The notes: generated by a model not told the origin, from the sequence alone. Shown: positions 8,107 to 21,687, numbered from the stretch's first letter. The stretch: 64,000 nt of DNA from Sphaerisporangium siamense (GCF_014205275.1 NZ_JACHND010000001.1:7006001-7070000), one strand, 5' to 3'. A program made the numbers and translations.

Positions 8107-8844
8107 TCAGCCCAGGTCGATGTGCTCCACCCGGGTGTCCGTGCCCCCTCCTGCGCCCCCTGCCGGGCCGCCGGCGCCCCCTTGGCGGCCCTGGACGCGC
8201 GCGCCCCCAGGCTCGGCGGTCCGCGCGACGGCGTCCACCGCCTGGCGGAACGCGGCGAACAGCTCCCCGGCCGCCGCCACCAGATGGTCGCCGACGTCTC
8301 CCCCGGCCTCGCGCCGCGCGGCCTTGAGCCGGCACACAGGGCAGGCCCGGCAGATGTACTCGTCGTCGTGGTGCCCGCTCACGGCCTCGCCCCACACGTC
8401 GCCGTGCGAGCGGCCGCCGCCGCCGGCGCCGAACGCCTGCCCGAGCCCCTGGCCGAGGCCGCTGACGCCGCCCTTCACGAAGCCCTTGCCGATCTCGCGG
8501 CCGACCCGCTGCTGCAGGGAGTCGAAGAGCTTGCGCGCCTCGCCCGCCATGGACCCCAGCGTGTCGGGGATCTCGCGGGCGATGTCACGGCCCGCGCCCA
8601 GCGCGGCGTCCCTCGCCCATCCGGCGGCCGAGTCCAGGCCGGTGTCCCAGCCCGCGCCCCTGCCGGGGTCAGCGCCGGTGTCCGGGCCGGTGTCCCGGTC
8701 CGCGTCCCGGTCCGTGTCCCTGGCCGGGTCCGGGCCGGAGCCGCGCTCGGCGCGCCGCTCCTCGTCCCGGCTCCTCAGCCATTCTTCCCGGTCGTCGCGC
8801 CCGCCGGGCACGGCGCCGCCGGTGTTGTCGTTCATCTCCGTCAT
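8107..8844 (-). CDS. DUF5304-like protein upstream of glucokinase
   Basis: A 245-residue protein with three parts: an acidic, Asp/Arg/Thr-rich repeat region (DTDRDADRDTGPDTG and similar, residues ~38-70), a helical centre with GGVSGLGQGLGQAFG, and a CRACPVCRLKAARRE block whose two CxxC-type cysteines could bind zinc. A glycine-rich tail ends DTRVEHIDLG. Its start codon overlaps the ArsA stop by one base (TGATG), so translation is coupled. Position between ArsA and glkA matches the Streptomyces glkA locus. I know no biochemical activity; a regulatory role towards glucokinase is inference from context. Confidence 0.75.
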   Translation of the reverse strand: MTEMNDNTGGAVPGGRDDREEWLRSRDEERRAERGSGPDPARDTDRDADRDTGPDTGADPGRGAGWDTGLDSAAGWARDAALGAGRDIAREIPDTLGSMAGEARKLFDSLQQRVGREIGKGFVKGGVSGLGQGLGQAFGAGGGGRSHGDVWGEAVSGHHDDEYICRACPVCRLKAARREAGGDVGDHLVAAAGELFAAFRQAVDAVARTAEPGGARVQGRQGGAGGPAGGAGGGTDTRVEHIDLG

Positions 8845-10055
8845 CAGGCCCCTCCTGCCTCGAACCGTACCCGGAGGCGGCCGTCGCGGAGCGCCGCGTC
8901 GCGCACCGATCTTCTGGCCAGCGCGGCGGGCAGCGCCAGCACGCGGCGGTAGGACCCGGCGGTGATGATCAGCTCGTCGCCCTTCCTGGCCAGGCCCACC
9001 TCGTCGCGGCCGGCCAGCGGCAGGGCGAGGCTGAGCTCGCGCACCTCGCCGTCGGCGCGGATCACCAGCGGCGGCTCGCCGGACGGCGGCGCGAACGGGT
9101 CCGCCCCGCCGTACAGCTCCCCGGCCAGCGCGGCGAGCGCCTCGGCGCCGATCGGCTCGGCGGGGAGGTAGGGGACGGTGTGGACGGGCAGCGGCGCGAA
9201 CGACTCGTGGACGGCGGCCAGGTGGCGCGCCTGGGACTCCACCCAGCCGCGCCGCCAGGGGTCGGAGCCGGTGTCGGGGAAGACGCGGTTGGCGACGACG
9301 GCGTCCACCCGGTACCCGTACAGGCTGAGGGAGGTGAAGGTGCGGCGGGCCTCGGCCACGACGACCGCCTCGGGCGTGAGCACGAGCCGCACGGAGGCGT
9401 TGTCGCCGGTCAGAAGGTCGCGCACGCCCATGAGCCCGGTGTGCAGCCGCTCGCCGGCGGTGACGACCGCGTCCTCGGGGAGGGTGAGCCTGGCGACGTG
9501 GCGGATCACGGGGGCCAGCGCGCGCAGCAGCTTGCGTCCCGCGGGCAGCAGGCGGTTGACGTGCCAGTCGAGGGCTTCCGGCAGGGCGAGCAGGCGCAGC
9601 GTCTCGGCGGTGGGGGCGCAGTCGACCACGACGACGTCCCAGCGGCCGGTGCCGGCCTGCTCGCGCAGTTCCAGAAGGGCGATGACCTCCTCGGCGCCGG
9701 GCAGGACGGTCAGCTCCTCGGAGGTGATCTCGTCGAGGCCGAGCTCGGCGAGCACTCCCCTGGCGTAGTCGCGCAGGTCGCCCCAGTGGCGTTCGAGGGC
9801 GCGCTGGGTGTCGACCTGCTGCAGGTACAGGTTCGGGGCGATCTCGGCGGGCTCGCCGGCGCCGGGCACGCCGAGCGCGTCGGCCAGCGAGTGCGCGGTG
9901 TCGGTGGAGACCACGAGCGTCTTGTGCCCCCGGCGGGCGGCGAGGGTGGCGGTGGCCGCGGCGACGGTGGTCTTGCCGACGCCGCCCTTGCCGGTGAACA
10001 GCAGGATCCTGGGGCCCGCCTCCCCCGCGGGACCGGCGACGCCCGTCGCGCTCAT
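8844..10055 (-). CDS. ArsA-family ATPase
   Basis: A 403-residue cytoplasmic ATPase of the ArsA/GET3 group. The deviant Walker A loop GKGGVGKTT (residues 22-30), switch I STDTAHSLADA and switch II VVDCAPTAETLRLL are intact; there is only one ATPase half, as in other actinobacterial homologues (compare Rv2184c). The cysteines that bind arsenite in classical ArsA are not evident, so arsenic transport is unlikely. The C-terminal ~100 residues look like the small Hsp20-like domain found in these proteins. The ATG at 10055 overlaps the SRPBCC stop by four bases. Longer read-through upstream is a shadow of the SRPBCC gene. Confidence 0.88.
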   Translation of the reverse strand: MSATGVAGPAGEAGPRILLFTGKGGVGKTTVAAATATLAARRGHKTLVVSTDTAHSLADALGVPGAGEPAEIAPNLYLQQVDTQRALERHWGDLRDYARGVLAELGLDEITSEELTVLPGAEEVIALLELREQAGTGRWDVVVVDCAPTAETLRLLALPEALDWHVNRLLPAGRKLLRALAPVIRHVARLTLPEDAVVTAGERLHTGLMGVRDLLTGDNASVRLVLTPEAVVVAEARRTFTSLSLYGYRVDAVVANRVFPDTGSDPWRRGWVESQARHLAAVHESFAPLPVHTVPYLPAEPIGAEALAALAGELYGGADPFAPPSGEPPLVIRADGEVRELSLALPLAGRDEVGLARKGDELIITAGSYRRVLALPAALARRSVRDAALRDGRLRVRFEAGGA

Positions 10056-10489
10056 CGGCCCTCGACGCGCTTCTTGAGGCCCTTGAGCGCGGTGTCGACG
10101 ATGACCTTCTCGGCCTTGCGCTTGACCATGCCGATCATGGGGACCTTCAGGTCCACGGCGAGCTCGTAGGTGACCTCGGTGGCGTTCCCGGCCGGGACGA
10201 GGCGGTAGGCGCCGGTGAGCGCGGAGAGCATCTTGCCGGACTCGACGATGTGCCAGTCGACGGCCTCGTCGCCCCGCCAGGTGTAGCCGAGGGTGTACTC
10301 GTCGCTGATCATTCCGGCGTCGAGGCTGAAGCGGACGGCCGCCGGACGACCGTCCTCGCCCACCGACAGGATCTTCGCCGCCTTCACCTGGCCGGCCCAT
10401 TCGGGGTAGGCGGGGAAGTCGGCGATGACCGCCACGATGGCCGTCGGATCGGCCGCGATCGTGATGCTGGAGATGGTGCGATCAGCCAT
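10052..10489 (-). CDS. SRPBCC / polyketide cyclase-dehydrase family protein
   Basis: A 145-residue START-like helix-grip protein (MADRTISSITIAADPTAIVAVIADF... YPEWAGQVKAA) that binds a hydrophobic ligand in its central cavity. The region WHIVESGKMLSALTGAYRL and the C-terminal amphipathic helix are family-typical. It is the first gene of the run SRPBCC > ArsA > DUF5304 > glkA and is translationally coupled to ArsA through an ATGA overlap; the same pair occurs in M. tuberculosis (Rv2185c-Rv2184c). Ligand and role are unknown. Confidence 0.88.
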   Translation of the reverse strand: MADRTISSITIAADPTAIVAVIADFPAYPEWAGQVKAAKILSVGEDGRPAAVRFSLDAGMISDEYTLGYTWRGDEAVDWHIVESGKMLSALTGAYRLVPAGNATEVTYELAVDLKVPMIGMVKRKAEKVIVDTALKGLKKRVEGR

Positions 10490-10573
10490 GCGCTTACCGT
10501 ACTCGTTCCGCGCCCGCGGACGTGCGCGCGCCGGGCCGCGCCGCCCGCGCGGACGGCGGGAGCCGGAGGGGCG

Positions 10574-11350
10574 TCACAGGTCGAGGACGAAGGGGGTTCC
10601 CCGGCCGCGGAAGTGGCCCACGTTGACGCACTCGGTGCGGCCGATGCGGGTGCGGGCCGCCAGGGGCTGGTGGACGTGGCCGAACAGCGCGTAGCGGGGC
10701 TGGGTCTCGCGGATGGCGGCCAGGGTGGCCTCGCTGCCCCGCTCGAACCGCCGCGCCACGACGTCGTACAGCAGGCCGGGGACGGCGGGCGGGATGTGGC
10801 AGCACAGGACGTCCACGGCGCCGACCGCGCGGACCTTCCTGGCGAACTCCTCGTCGTCGAGCTCGGTGGGGGTGCGGTAGCGGGTGCGCAGGCCGCCGCC
10901 GACGAACCCGAAGGTGAGGCCGCCGATCTCGGCGGTCTGGCCGTCGAGCACGTGGTGGCCGTCCCTGACATAGTCGGCCCACAGGGCGGGCAGGTCGACG
11001 TTGCCGTAGGTGAGGTAGGCGGGTGTGGGCATCGCGGCGAACAGGCGGGCGTACTGCTCCCGCACGGCGCGCTCGATGTGCTCGCGCGGGTCGCCGCCGA
11101 GGGCCCGCCACAGCGCGGCGGACATGTCCCGCGCCTCGTCCAGGCGGCCGGCGGTGCGCAGCCGGACGTACTCGGTGGCGCGCTCGGCGCCGAACAGGTC
11201 GGGGAAGATGCCCTGGGAGTGGTCGGCGTAGTCGACGAAGAGCAGAAGGTCGCCCAGGCAGATCAGCGCGTCGGCGCCGTCCGCGGCCCGGGCCAGGGCG
11301 TCGGCGCGCCCGTGGACGTCACTGACGACATGCACCCGCATGACGGACAT
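10574..11350 (-). CDS. Calcineurin-like metallophosphoesterase
   Basis: A 258-residue metal-dependent phosphoesterase. All five metal motifs are visible: DVHG (Asp11, His13), GDLL, GNVD, CCHIPP and GHVHQP. An inserted segment after GDLLLFVDYADHSQG (about 70 residues) is typical of this actinobacterial group. There is no signal peptide. An in-frame ATG three codons after 11350 is an alternative start. Divergent from the acyl-CoA ligase gene, with 153 bases between starts. Substrate unknown: nucleic acid, nucleotide or phosphoprotein are all possible. Confidence 0.88.
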   Translation of the reverse strand: MSVMRVHVVSDVHGRADALARAADGADALICLGDLLLFVDYADHSQGIFPDLFGAERATEYVRLRTAGRLDEARDMSAALWRALGGDPREHIERAVREQYARLFAAMPTPAYLTYGNVDLPALWADYVRDGHHVLDGQTAEIGGLTFGFVGGGLRTRYRTPTELDDEEFARKVRAVGAVDVLCCHIPPAVPGLLYDVVARRFERGSEATLAAIRETQPRYALFGHVHQPLAARTRIGRTECVNVGHFRGRGTPFVLDL

Positions 11351-11503
11351 CGTAGACGCGCCGGCGGCCTACCTATCGCTTGTCCGGGTGAGCGACACGT
11401 CGCTCACGACAGGGCTACCGGACGGACGACACTGATAGCGTGGATTCGCCCGTGATAAGGGGTCTGTGACGGAACTACCGGCGGTCCGCCAGAGGAGTTG
11501 AAC

Positions 11504-13318
11504 GTGCGCGAGTACAGCGTTCCCGTGCTGGTGGACGTCCCGGCGTCCGCCAACTGCGCCGACACCGTCTTCACCCGCGGCGAGCAGGAGCCGGACACCG
11601 TGGTGATCAGCCGCAAGGACGGCGGCGCCTGGGTCCCGGTGACCGCGGCCGCGTTCCGCGACCAGGTCGCCGGGGTCGCCAAGGGCCTGATCGACGCGGG
11701 GGTGCGGCCCGGCGACCGGGTGGCCCTGATGTCGCGCACCCGCTACGAGTGGACGGTGGCCGACTACGCCATCTGGGCGGCGGGCGGGGTCGGCGTGCCG
11801 ATCTACGAGACCTCCTCGGCCGACCAGGTGAACTGGATCGTCTCCGACAGCGGCGCCACCGTCGTCATCGTCGAGAGCGAGGCGCACGAGGAGGTCGTGA
11901 CGCGGGCCGTCGCCGGCCTGCCGGACAAGCCGTCGGTCTGGTGCGTGGACCAGGGCGCGTTCTCGCGGCTGACCGCGGGCGGCGCCGACGTCCCCGACGA
12001 GACGCTGAAGGAGCGCCGCACCTCACGCGGCGGCCGCGACCTCGCCACGATCATCTACACCTCCGGCACGACCGGGCGCCCCAAGGGCTGCCGCCTCAGC
12101 CACGACAACCTGCTGTTCACCGCGCGCAACGTCGCCACCGGCCCGCTGGAGGCCCTGTTCGAGACGGACGGCCGGGCCGCGCTGCTGTTCCTGCCTCTCG
12201 CGCACAGCTTCGCCCGCCTCATCCAGGTCGTGCTCATCGAGACCGGCACGGTGCTCGCCCACACGCCTACCATGAAGAACGTCGCGCCCGACCTCGCGGC
12301 GTTCAAGCCGACGTTCCTGCTCGGCGTGCCGCGGGTGTTCGAGAAGGTCTACAACGCGGCCGAGCAGAAGGCCTCGGCCGGGGGCGCGCTGAAGAGCCGG
12401 ATCTTCCACCGCGCGGTGGCCACCGCGATCGCCTGGAGCACGGCCGAGAGCTCGGGCGGCGCGGGCGCCGGGCTGCGGCTGCGGCGGGCCCTGTACGACC
12501 GGCTCGTGTACGCCAAGCTGCGCGCGGCCACCGGCGGCCGGCTCACCGCCGCGGTGTCGGGCGGCTCGGCGCTCGGCGAGCGCCTCGGCCACTTCTTCAG
12601 GGGCGCGGGCATCGAGGTCTTCGAGGGGTGGGGGCTCACCGAGACCTCCGCGCCCTCGACGGTCAACATCCCCGGCGCCAACAAGATCGGCACGGTGGGC
12701 AAGCCGTTCCCGGGCGTGACGATCGGCGTGGCCGGCGACGGCGAGGTGCTGGTCAAGGGCCGCCACGTCTTCGACGGGTACTGGAACAACGAGGGGGCCA
12801 CCGCCGAGGCCGTCGACGCCGACGGCTGGTTCCACACCGGCGACGTCGGCGAGCTGGACTCCGACGGCTACCTGCGCATCACGGGCAGGAAGAAGGAGCT
12901 CATCGTCACCGCGGCGGGCAAGAACGTCGCGCCCGCCCCCCTGGAGGACCGCATCCGGGCCCACCCGCTGGTCAGCCAGGCCATGGTGGTGGGCGACGAC
13001 CGGCCCTTCGTCGCCGCCCTGGTCACGCTGGACCCCGAGGCGCTCGACCAGTGGAAGAACGCCAACGACAGGCAGGGGGCCTCGATCGCCGAGCTGGCCT
13101 CCGACCCGGCCGTCGTGGCCGCGGTCCAGTCGGCGGTGGACGAGGCCAACACCCTGGTCTCCAAGGCCGAGCAGGTGAAGAAGTTCGTGATCCTCGACAC
13201 CGACTTCACCGAGGAGAGCGGCCATCTCACCCCCTCGCTGAAGGTCAAGCGCAACCTCGTCGTGCGGGACTTCGGCAAGGACATCGACAATCTGTACGCG
13301 GTGGACACCCGCGCATAG
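11504..13318 (+). CDS. Long-chain fatty acid-CoA ligase (FadD15-like)
   Basis: A 604-residue AMP-forming ligase that activates long-chain fatty acids with ATP and CoA. YTSGTTGRPKG (about residue 183) binds ATP, GWGLTETSAPST is the adenylate motif, GWFHTGDVGELDSDGYL is the hinge region and GRKKEL lies at the domain junction. The GTG at 11504 is chosen because AGGAG ends six bases before it; the TTG at 11498 would sit directly against AGGAG. M. tuberculosis fadD15 (Rv2187) holds the corresponding position near pimB', pointing to membrane or envelope lipid supply. Confidence 0.92.
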   Translation: MREYSVPVLVDVPASANCADTVFTRGEQEPDTVVISRKDGGAWVPVTAAAFRDQVAGVAKGLIDAGVRPGDRVALMSRTRYEWTVADYAIWAAGGVGVPIYETSSADQVNWIVSDSGATVVIVESEAHEEVVTRAVAGLPDKPSVWCVDQGAFSRLTAGGADVPDETLKERRTSRGGRDLATIIYTSGTTGRPKGCRLSHDNLLFTARNVATGPLEALFETDGRAALLFLPLAHSFARLIQVVLIETGTVLAHTPTMKNVAPDLAAFKPTFLLGVPRVFEKVYNAAEQKASAGGALKSRIFHRAVATAIAWSTAESSGGAGAGLRLRRALYDRLVYAKLRAATGGRLTAAVSGGSALGERLGHFFRGAGIEVFEGWGLTETSAPSTVNIPGANKIGTVGKPFPGVTIGVAGDGEVLVKGRHVFDGYWNNEGATAEAVDADGWFHTGDVGELDSDGYLRITGRKKELIVTAAGKNVAPAPLEDRIRAHPLVSQAMVVGDDRPFVAALVTLDPEALDQWKNANDRQGASIAELASDPAVVAAVQSAVDEANTLVSKAEQVKKFVILDTDFTEESGHLTPSLKVKRNLVVRDFGKDIDNLYAVDTRA

Positions 13319-13340
13319 GCGTCCCCGGTACGGTGGCCGA

Positions 13341-14081
13341 GTGTGGTTGAAGGCATCCCTCAACGGCGGGCGCGCGCCGGGCGAACACCCCGCGCTGCCG
13401 CTCACTCCTCAGGACCTGGCCGACGACGCCCGCGCCGTGGCCGCGCAGGGAGCGTCGGCGGTCCACGCCCATCCCCGTGACGCCGGCGGGCTGGAAACAC
13501 TCGCCGCGCCGGCGGTCGGGGCCGCCGTCTCCGCGATCCGCAGGGCCGTGCCGGGGCTGCCGGTGGGCGTCTCGACGGGCCTGTGGATCACCGGCGGCGA
13601 CGTGGAGGCCCGGCTGAGCGCGGTTCGCGCGTGGGCGCCGCTCCCCGACGAGGAACGGCCCGACTTCGCCTCCTGCAACGTCTCCGAGCCGGGGTTCCAC
13701 GACCTTGCCGTGGCCGTGCTGGAGTCCGGGGTGGGCGTGGAGGCCGGGGTGTGGTCGCGGGACGACGCCGAGGAGCTGGCCGCCTCCGGTCTGGCCGGCC
13801 GGGTCATGCGCGTGCTCGTCGAGATCATGGACGCGTCCGCCGAGGACGCCGTGCCGGAGGCGGCGCGCGTCCTGGACAGGCTCGACGCCCTCGGCCTGAC
13901 CGCTCCGCGCCTGCTGCACGGCGAGGGCGCGGCGGCCTGGCCGCTGCTGGAGGAGGCGGTGCGCCGGGGGCTGCCCGGCCGCATGGGCCTGGAGGACGTC
14001 CTGCACGGGCCGTCCGGGGAGCCGGTGAGCGGCAACGCCGAGCTGGTCCGCCTCGCGCTCGCCCGCTCCGCGCAGGGGTAG
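13341..14081 (+). CDS. BKACE family protein (DUF849)
   Basis: A 246-residue TIM-barrel enzyme of the beta-keto acid cleavage family, which condenses a beta-keto acid with acetyl-CoA to give acetoacetate and a new CoA ester. KASLNGGR at the start, VHAHPRD with the two zinc-binding histidines (His42, His44), GVSTGLWITGG and SCNVSEPG are family hallmarks. It is about 25-50 residues shorter than many family members, so the barrel may be trimmed. It starts with GTG 22 bases after the ligase and could be cotranscribed. The substrate cannot be read from the sequence. Confidence 0.82.
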   Translation: MWLKASLNGGRAPGEHPALPLTPQDLADDARAVAAQGASAVHAHPRDAGGLETLAAPAVGAAVSAIRRAVPGLPVGVSTGLWITGGDVEARLSAVRAWAPLPDEERPDFASCNVSEPGFHDLAVAVLESGVGVEAGVWSRDDAEELAASGLAGRVMRVLVEIMDASAEDAVPEAARVLDRLDALGLTAPRLLHGEGAAAWPLLEEAVRRGLPGRMGLEDVLHGPSGEPVSGNAELVRLALARSAQG

Positions 14082-14162
14082 GCGGCCACCGGCCACCCCT
14101 TCCCGGCGGTTAGATTCGCCTGCCCAGGGCAGCGACCGGCCCGGGAGGTGCCCGCCGACGCC

Positions 14163-14191
14163 TCAACGCACGGGAATCGCCTCTATACGAT
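14163..14191 (+). promoter_or_regulatory. Candidate promoter of the poly-HAMP kinase gene
   Basis: A -10-like TACGAT at 14186-14191 (inside TATACGAT) lies 17 bases after TCAACG at 14163-14168. It would give a leader of roughly 35 bases before the ATG at 14233. Confidence 0.4.
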
Positions 14192-14232
14192 GGCGTGACG
14201 GGGCGTTGGGGCCCGGATTGTTAAAGGTGGTC

Positions 14233-18480
<4,248 letters not shown>

Positions 18481-18483
18481 CCC

Positions 18484-18512
18484 GGCGGCGGACCTCGATA
18501 AGGACCGCCGCC
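18484..18512. terminator. Hairpin between kinase and ABC permease genes
   Basis: GGCGGCGG (18484-18491) pairs perfectly with CCGCCGCC (18505-18512) across a 13-base loop, between two convergent genes. It has no T-tract, as is usual in this GC range. Confidence 0.55.
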
Positions 18513-18523
18513 CGCCCGGAGGC

Positions 18524-19363
18524 TCAGTCCTTCACGGCGCCGCCGAGGCCGGCGACGAGGCGGCGCTGGACGGCCACGAAGAAGATCAGGACGGGGATGG
18601 TCATGAGGGTGGAGGCGGCCATGATGCCACCCCAGTCGTTCTCGTCCGGCTTGAAGAAGACCAGCAGCGCGGCGGGCAGGGTCTGGTTGTCCTTGGCCGA
18701 GATGATGAACGTCCTTGCGAAGATGAAGTCGTTCCAGGCGGCGATGAACGAGAACACGCTGGTCGCGACCAGGCCGGGGGCTACCAGCGGGAACAGGATC
18801 CGCCAGAGGATCACCGCGCGGCTCGCGCCGTCGATGGTGGCGGCCTCCTCCAGCGCCTCGGGGACCGCCGCGACGAAGCCGCGCATCATCCAGATCGCGA
18901 ACGGCAGCGAGAACGCCAGATGGACCATGATCAGCGATCCGAGGGTGTTCAGCCCGACGCCGGGCACGACCGCGCCGATGTCGCGGACCAGGAAGAACAG
19001 CGGGATGGTCAGCGCCTCGACCGGCACCATCTGCGCGATCAGGAACATGATCAGCACGGTGGTGCGGAACCGGAAGTGGAACCGGGTCACCGCGACGGCG
19101 GCGAGGAACGCCACGACGGCCGACAGGACGACGACCGTGAGGGCGACGCCGAGGCTGTTGAGGAAGTACCGGCCGAAGTCCTCGCCGCCGAGCACCCGCC
19201 GGAAGCTCTCCAGCGTCGGGTGCAGCGTCCAGGGGCGGACCTCCAGCGACTGGATCTCCCCCGGCGGCTTGAACGCCGAGAGCACCATCCAGTAGATCGG
19301 GAAGAGCGTGACCAGGGCCGCGACCACGGCGATCGTGCTCGCGACCACGCGGGACCTGTTCAC
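18524..19363 (-). CDS. Carbohydrate ABC transporter permease (MalG-type)
   Basis: A 279-residue inner-membrane permease of a CUT1 sugar importer. Six hydrophobic segments are visible, and the EAA loop EEAATIDGASRAVILWRILFPL, which docks the ATPase, is in its usual place. The MalG-type ending (RRLVAGLGGAVKD) is present. It is the third and last gene of the binding protein-MalF-MalG operon, 73 bases after MalF. No ATPase gene follows, so the transporter probably uses a shared MsiK-like ATPase encoded elsewhere, as in many actinomycetes. The sugar is unknown. Confidence 0.9.
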   Translation of the reverse strand: MNRSRVVASTIAVVAALVTLFPIYWMVLSAFKPPGEIQSLEVRPWTLHPTLESFRRVLGGEDFGRYFLNSLGVALTVVVLSAVVAFLAAVAVTRFHFRFRTTVLIMFLIAQMVPVEALTIPLFFLVRDIGAVVPGVGLNTLGSLIMVHLAFSLPFAIWMMRGFVAAVPEALEEAATIDGASRAVILWRILFPLVAPGLVATSVFSFIAAWNDFIFARTFIISAKDNQTLPAALLVFFKPDENDWGGIMAASTLMTIPVLIFFVAVQRRLVAGLGGAVKD

Positions 19364-19436
19364 GGCGTCCCTCCGCGGACGGCGTGCGGCGCCGGCGTTC
19401 CGGCCGGGCAGGCGGGGACGGCGGGGGCGCGGGAGG

Positions 19437-20375
19437 TCACAGCTTCTCCCCTCCTCGGTAGAGGGCGCGGATGTAGAGCAGGGTGACGACCAGCAGGATC
19501 AGGGTCATGACGACGCCGATCGCCGAGCCGAGCCCGTACTCCGAGGAGCCGAAGGCGGTCTGGTAGGCGTACACGTTCAGCACCGAGTTCTGTCCCGCGA
19601 TGCCGCCGCCGCTGGTCATCACGTACACCTGCGTGAAGATCTTGAAGTCCCAGATGATCGACTGGATGACCACGATCGTGATGAGCGGGCGCAGGATGGG
19701 CACCATGACCCGCCAGAACGCCTGCCAGGCCGAGGCGCCGTCCAGCGCCGCCGCCTCCAGCACCGAGCCGGGGATCGCCTGGATGCCCGCGTACAGCGTC
19801 ACCATGACGAAGGGGAAGGAGTGCCACACGACGGTGGCGCCGATGATGAGGAACGCGACCCACTTGTCGTAGAACCAGTTGTACCCGTCGAGGCCGAGCA
19901 CCTGGTTGACCAGGCCGAGGTCGGCGTCGAAAAGGAACATCCACACCGTGGACCCGGTGACGGCCGGCGCCGCCCACGCGGCCATGGCCGCCAGCGACAG
20001 CAGCAGGCGGGGCACCCGTCCCGCCTTGGTCAGCACCACGGCGAGCGCCGCGCCGACGGCCAGGGTGGCGACGACCAGCGCGGCGGCGAACACCACGGTC
20101 TGGGCGAGCACCGACCAGAACCGCGGGTCCCCGGCGAGGGCCGCGTAGTTGGCCAGGCCGATGAAGCGGGTCGGCTCCCCGCCGCTGACCTGGGCCTGCC
20201 GGTAGTCGAACACCGACAGCAGGCCGAGCATGTAGACGGGGTAGCCGAGCAGGGGCAGCAGGACCGCCGCCGCGGGGAGCAGGTAGATCCAGGGCCGCAG
20301 CCGGCCGGCGCGGCGCGGCGCCGCCCGCCCGGCGCTCGTGGCCGGGCCGGCGGGCGCCGTGGTAACCGTCGTCAT
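19437..20375 (-). CDS. Sugar ABC transporter permease (MalF-type)
   Basis: A 312-residue permease, partner of the downstream MalG-type protein. After a basic N-terminus (AAPRRAGRLRPW) there are six hydrophobic segments and the EAA loop LEAAALDGASAWQAFWRVMVP. ATG 20375 overlaps the stop of the binding-protein gene by four bases (ATGA), so the two are translationally coupled. Longer frames that run on into the binding protein region are shadows. Confidence 0.9.
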   Translation of the reverse strand: MTTVTTAPAGPATSAGRAAPRRAGRLRPWIYLLPAAAVLLPLLGYPVYMLGLLSVFDYRQAQVSGGEPTRFIGLANYAALAGDPRFWSVLAQTVVFAAALVVATLAVGAALAVVLTKAGRVPRLLLSLAAMAAWAAPAVTGSTVWMFLFDADLGLVNQVLGLDGYNWFYDKWVAFLIIGATVVWHSFPFVMVTLYAGIQAIPGSVLEAAALDGASAWQAFWRVMVPILRPLITIVVIQSIIWDFKIFTQVYVMTSGGGIAGQNSVLNVYAYQTAFGSSEYGLGSAIGVVMTLILLVVTLLYIRALYRGGEKL

Positions 20376-21634
20376 GAGCCGCCGAACGCCGCCTTGACCG
20401 CGGCGGCGGCCTCCGTCGTGGCCTGCTCGACGGTGGCCTGCTTGGTGGCGACCTTCTGCAACATGGTCGGGATGACCTTCTGGTTGTCGATCTTCACCCA
20501 GGCGGGGTCGATCGGCACGAACCGGGTGCCCGCCGCGACCGTGTCCATGAACGGCTTGAGGAACGCCTCCTTGGCGGCCAGCTCGTCGCGCGCCGAGGTC
20601 AGGGTGGGCAGGTTGCCCATGGCCTCGAACATCTTCGTCTGGTAGGTCTTGCCGCCGAGAAGCTGCAGGAACTTCACCGCCAGCGAGCGGTGCTTGCTGT
20701 TCTTCATGACGCCGAGGTTGTTGCCGCCCGCGAAGGCCGGGGCGACCGAGCCGGGCTCCTGGCCGGGCAGCGGCATGACGGCGTACTTGCCCGCGGCGGC
20801 CCCGGCGTCGATGGCCGACCTGTTGAAGTTGCCGGCGATGGCCATGGCCGCCTTGCCGCTGGCGAACAGCTCGACGGTCTTGCCGCCGGTGAGGCCGGCG
20901 CACGCCTGGGGCGGGCAGTTGTCGTCCGCGAGCAGGTCGGTGTACTGCTTCACGCCCTTGCGCGACTCGGGCGAGTCGAGCTTCTCGATGTCGCCGCCCG
21001 CGCTCCACACGAAGGGAAGGGCGCCGAAGGTGTACTCGCCGCCGGCCGCGAGGCCGTACAGGTCCGGCTTCTTCTCGCGGATCCCGCGCGCGGTGGAGAT
21101 CAGCTCGTCGATGCTCGCCGGCGGCTTCAGCTTGAGCTCGTCGAAGACGTCGGTGCGGTAGTACAGCGCGCGGATGCCGATGTACCACGGAAGGCCGTAC
21201 ACCTTGCCGTCGACCGTGGCGGTCTTCAGCAGCTCCGCGTTGACGTCCTTGCCCTCGGTCCACGCCTGCAGGTCGGCGCCGAGGTCGGCGAACCCGCCCG
21301 CGGCGGCGTACTCCGCCAGGTCGGTGTTGCCGTACTCGGCGACGTCGGGGGCGCTGGCGGGGTCGTTGAACGCGCCCTTGAACTTCTCGTGCCGGGCGGG
21401 GGTCGTCGGGATGTAGGACACCTCGACCTTCACCCCCGCGTTCGCGGCGGTGAACTCCTTGATGGCCTCGCCGACGACCTTCTCCTTGGGGGCCCGGTTC
21501 GGCTCGTCGAAGAGCCACACCCGCAGCGTTCCCGACTTCTCGTCTCCGCCGCTCGTCGCCGGGGCGGTGGAGGGCGCGCAGGCGGCCAGGGCCAGCAGGG
21601 CCAATCCCGCGACCGCCCGGTCAAGCATTCTCAC
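20372..21634 (-). CDS. Extracellular sugar-binding lipoprotein of the ABC transporter
   Basis: A 420-residue solute-binding protein, family 1. A lipoprotein signal (LALLALAAC, Cys19) anchors it outside the membrane. TLRVWLFDEP, FTAANAGVKVEVSYIPT, YGLPWYIGIRALYYRTDVF and FASGKAAMAIAGNF are typical of CUT1 binding proteins for di- or oligosaccharides. The GTG at 21634 is preferred because GGGAGGAG ends six bases upstream; the ATG at 21628 would have 12. First gene of the transporter operon, divergent from the IclR regulator. The ligand cannot be deduced. Confidence 0.9.
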   Translation of the reverse strand: MRMLDRAVAGLALLALAACAPSTAPATSGGDEKSGTLRVWLFDEPNRAPKEKVVGEAIKEFTAANAGVKVEVSYIPTTPARHEKFKGAFNDPASAPDVAEYGNTDLAEYAAAGGFADLGADLQAWTEGKDVNAELLKTATVDGKVYGLPWYIGIRALYYRTDVFDELKLKPPASIDELISTARGIREKKPDLYGLAAGGEYTFGALPFVWSAGGDIEKLDSPESRKGVKQYTDLLADDNCPPQACAGLTGGKTVELFASGKAAMAIAGNFNRSAIDAGAAAGKYAVMPLPGQEPGSVAPAFAGGNNLGVMKNSKHRSLAVKFLQLLGGKTYQTKMFEAMGNLPTLTSARDELAAKEAFLKPFMDTVAAGTRFVPIDPAWVKIDNQKVIPTMLQKVATKQATVEQATTEAAAAVKAAFGGS

Positions 21635-21673
21635 AGCAGTCTCCTCCCGTTGGCGGCAGACCTTAGAAAGCGG

Positions 21674-21687
21674 CCCGCGATCACGGG
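21674..21687. promoter_or_regulatory. Candidate operator between ABC operon and iclR-type gene
   Basis: The 14-mer CCCGCGATCACGGG is an inverted repeat with two central mismatches, inside the 138-base divergent spacer. IclR-type regulators usually bind such spacers; binding is inferred. Confidence 0.35.

Noticed and set aside
8844-10055. Arsenite efflux ATPase
   Set aside because: No ArsB/Acr3 or arsenic regulator beside it, one ATPase half only and no clear metal-binding cysteines; family name kept but not the function.
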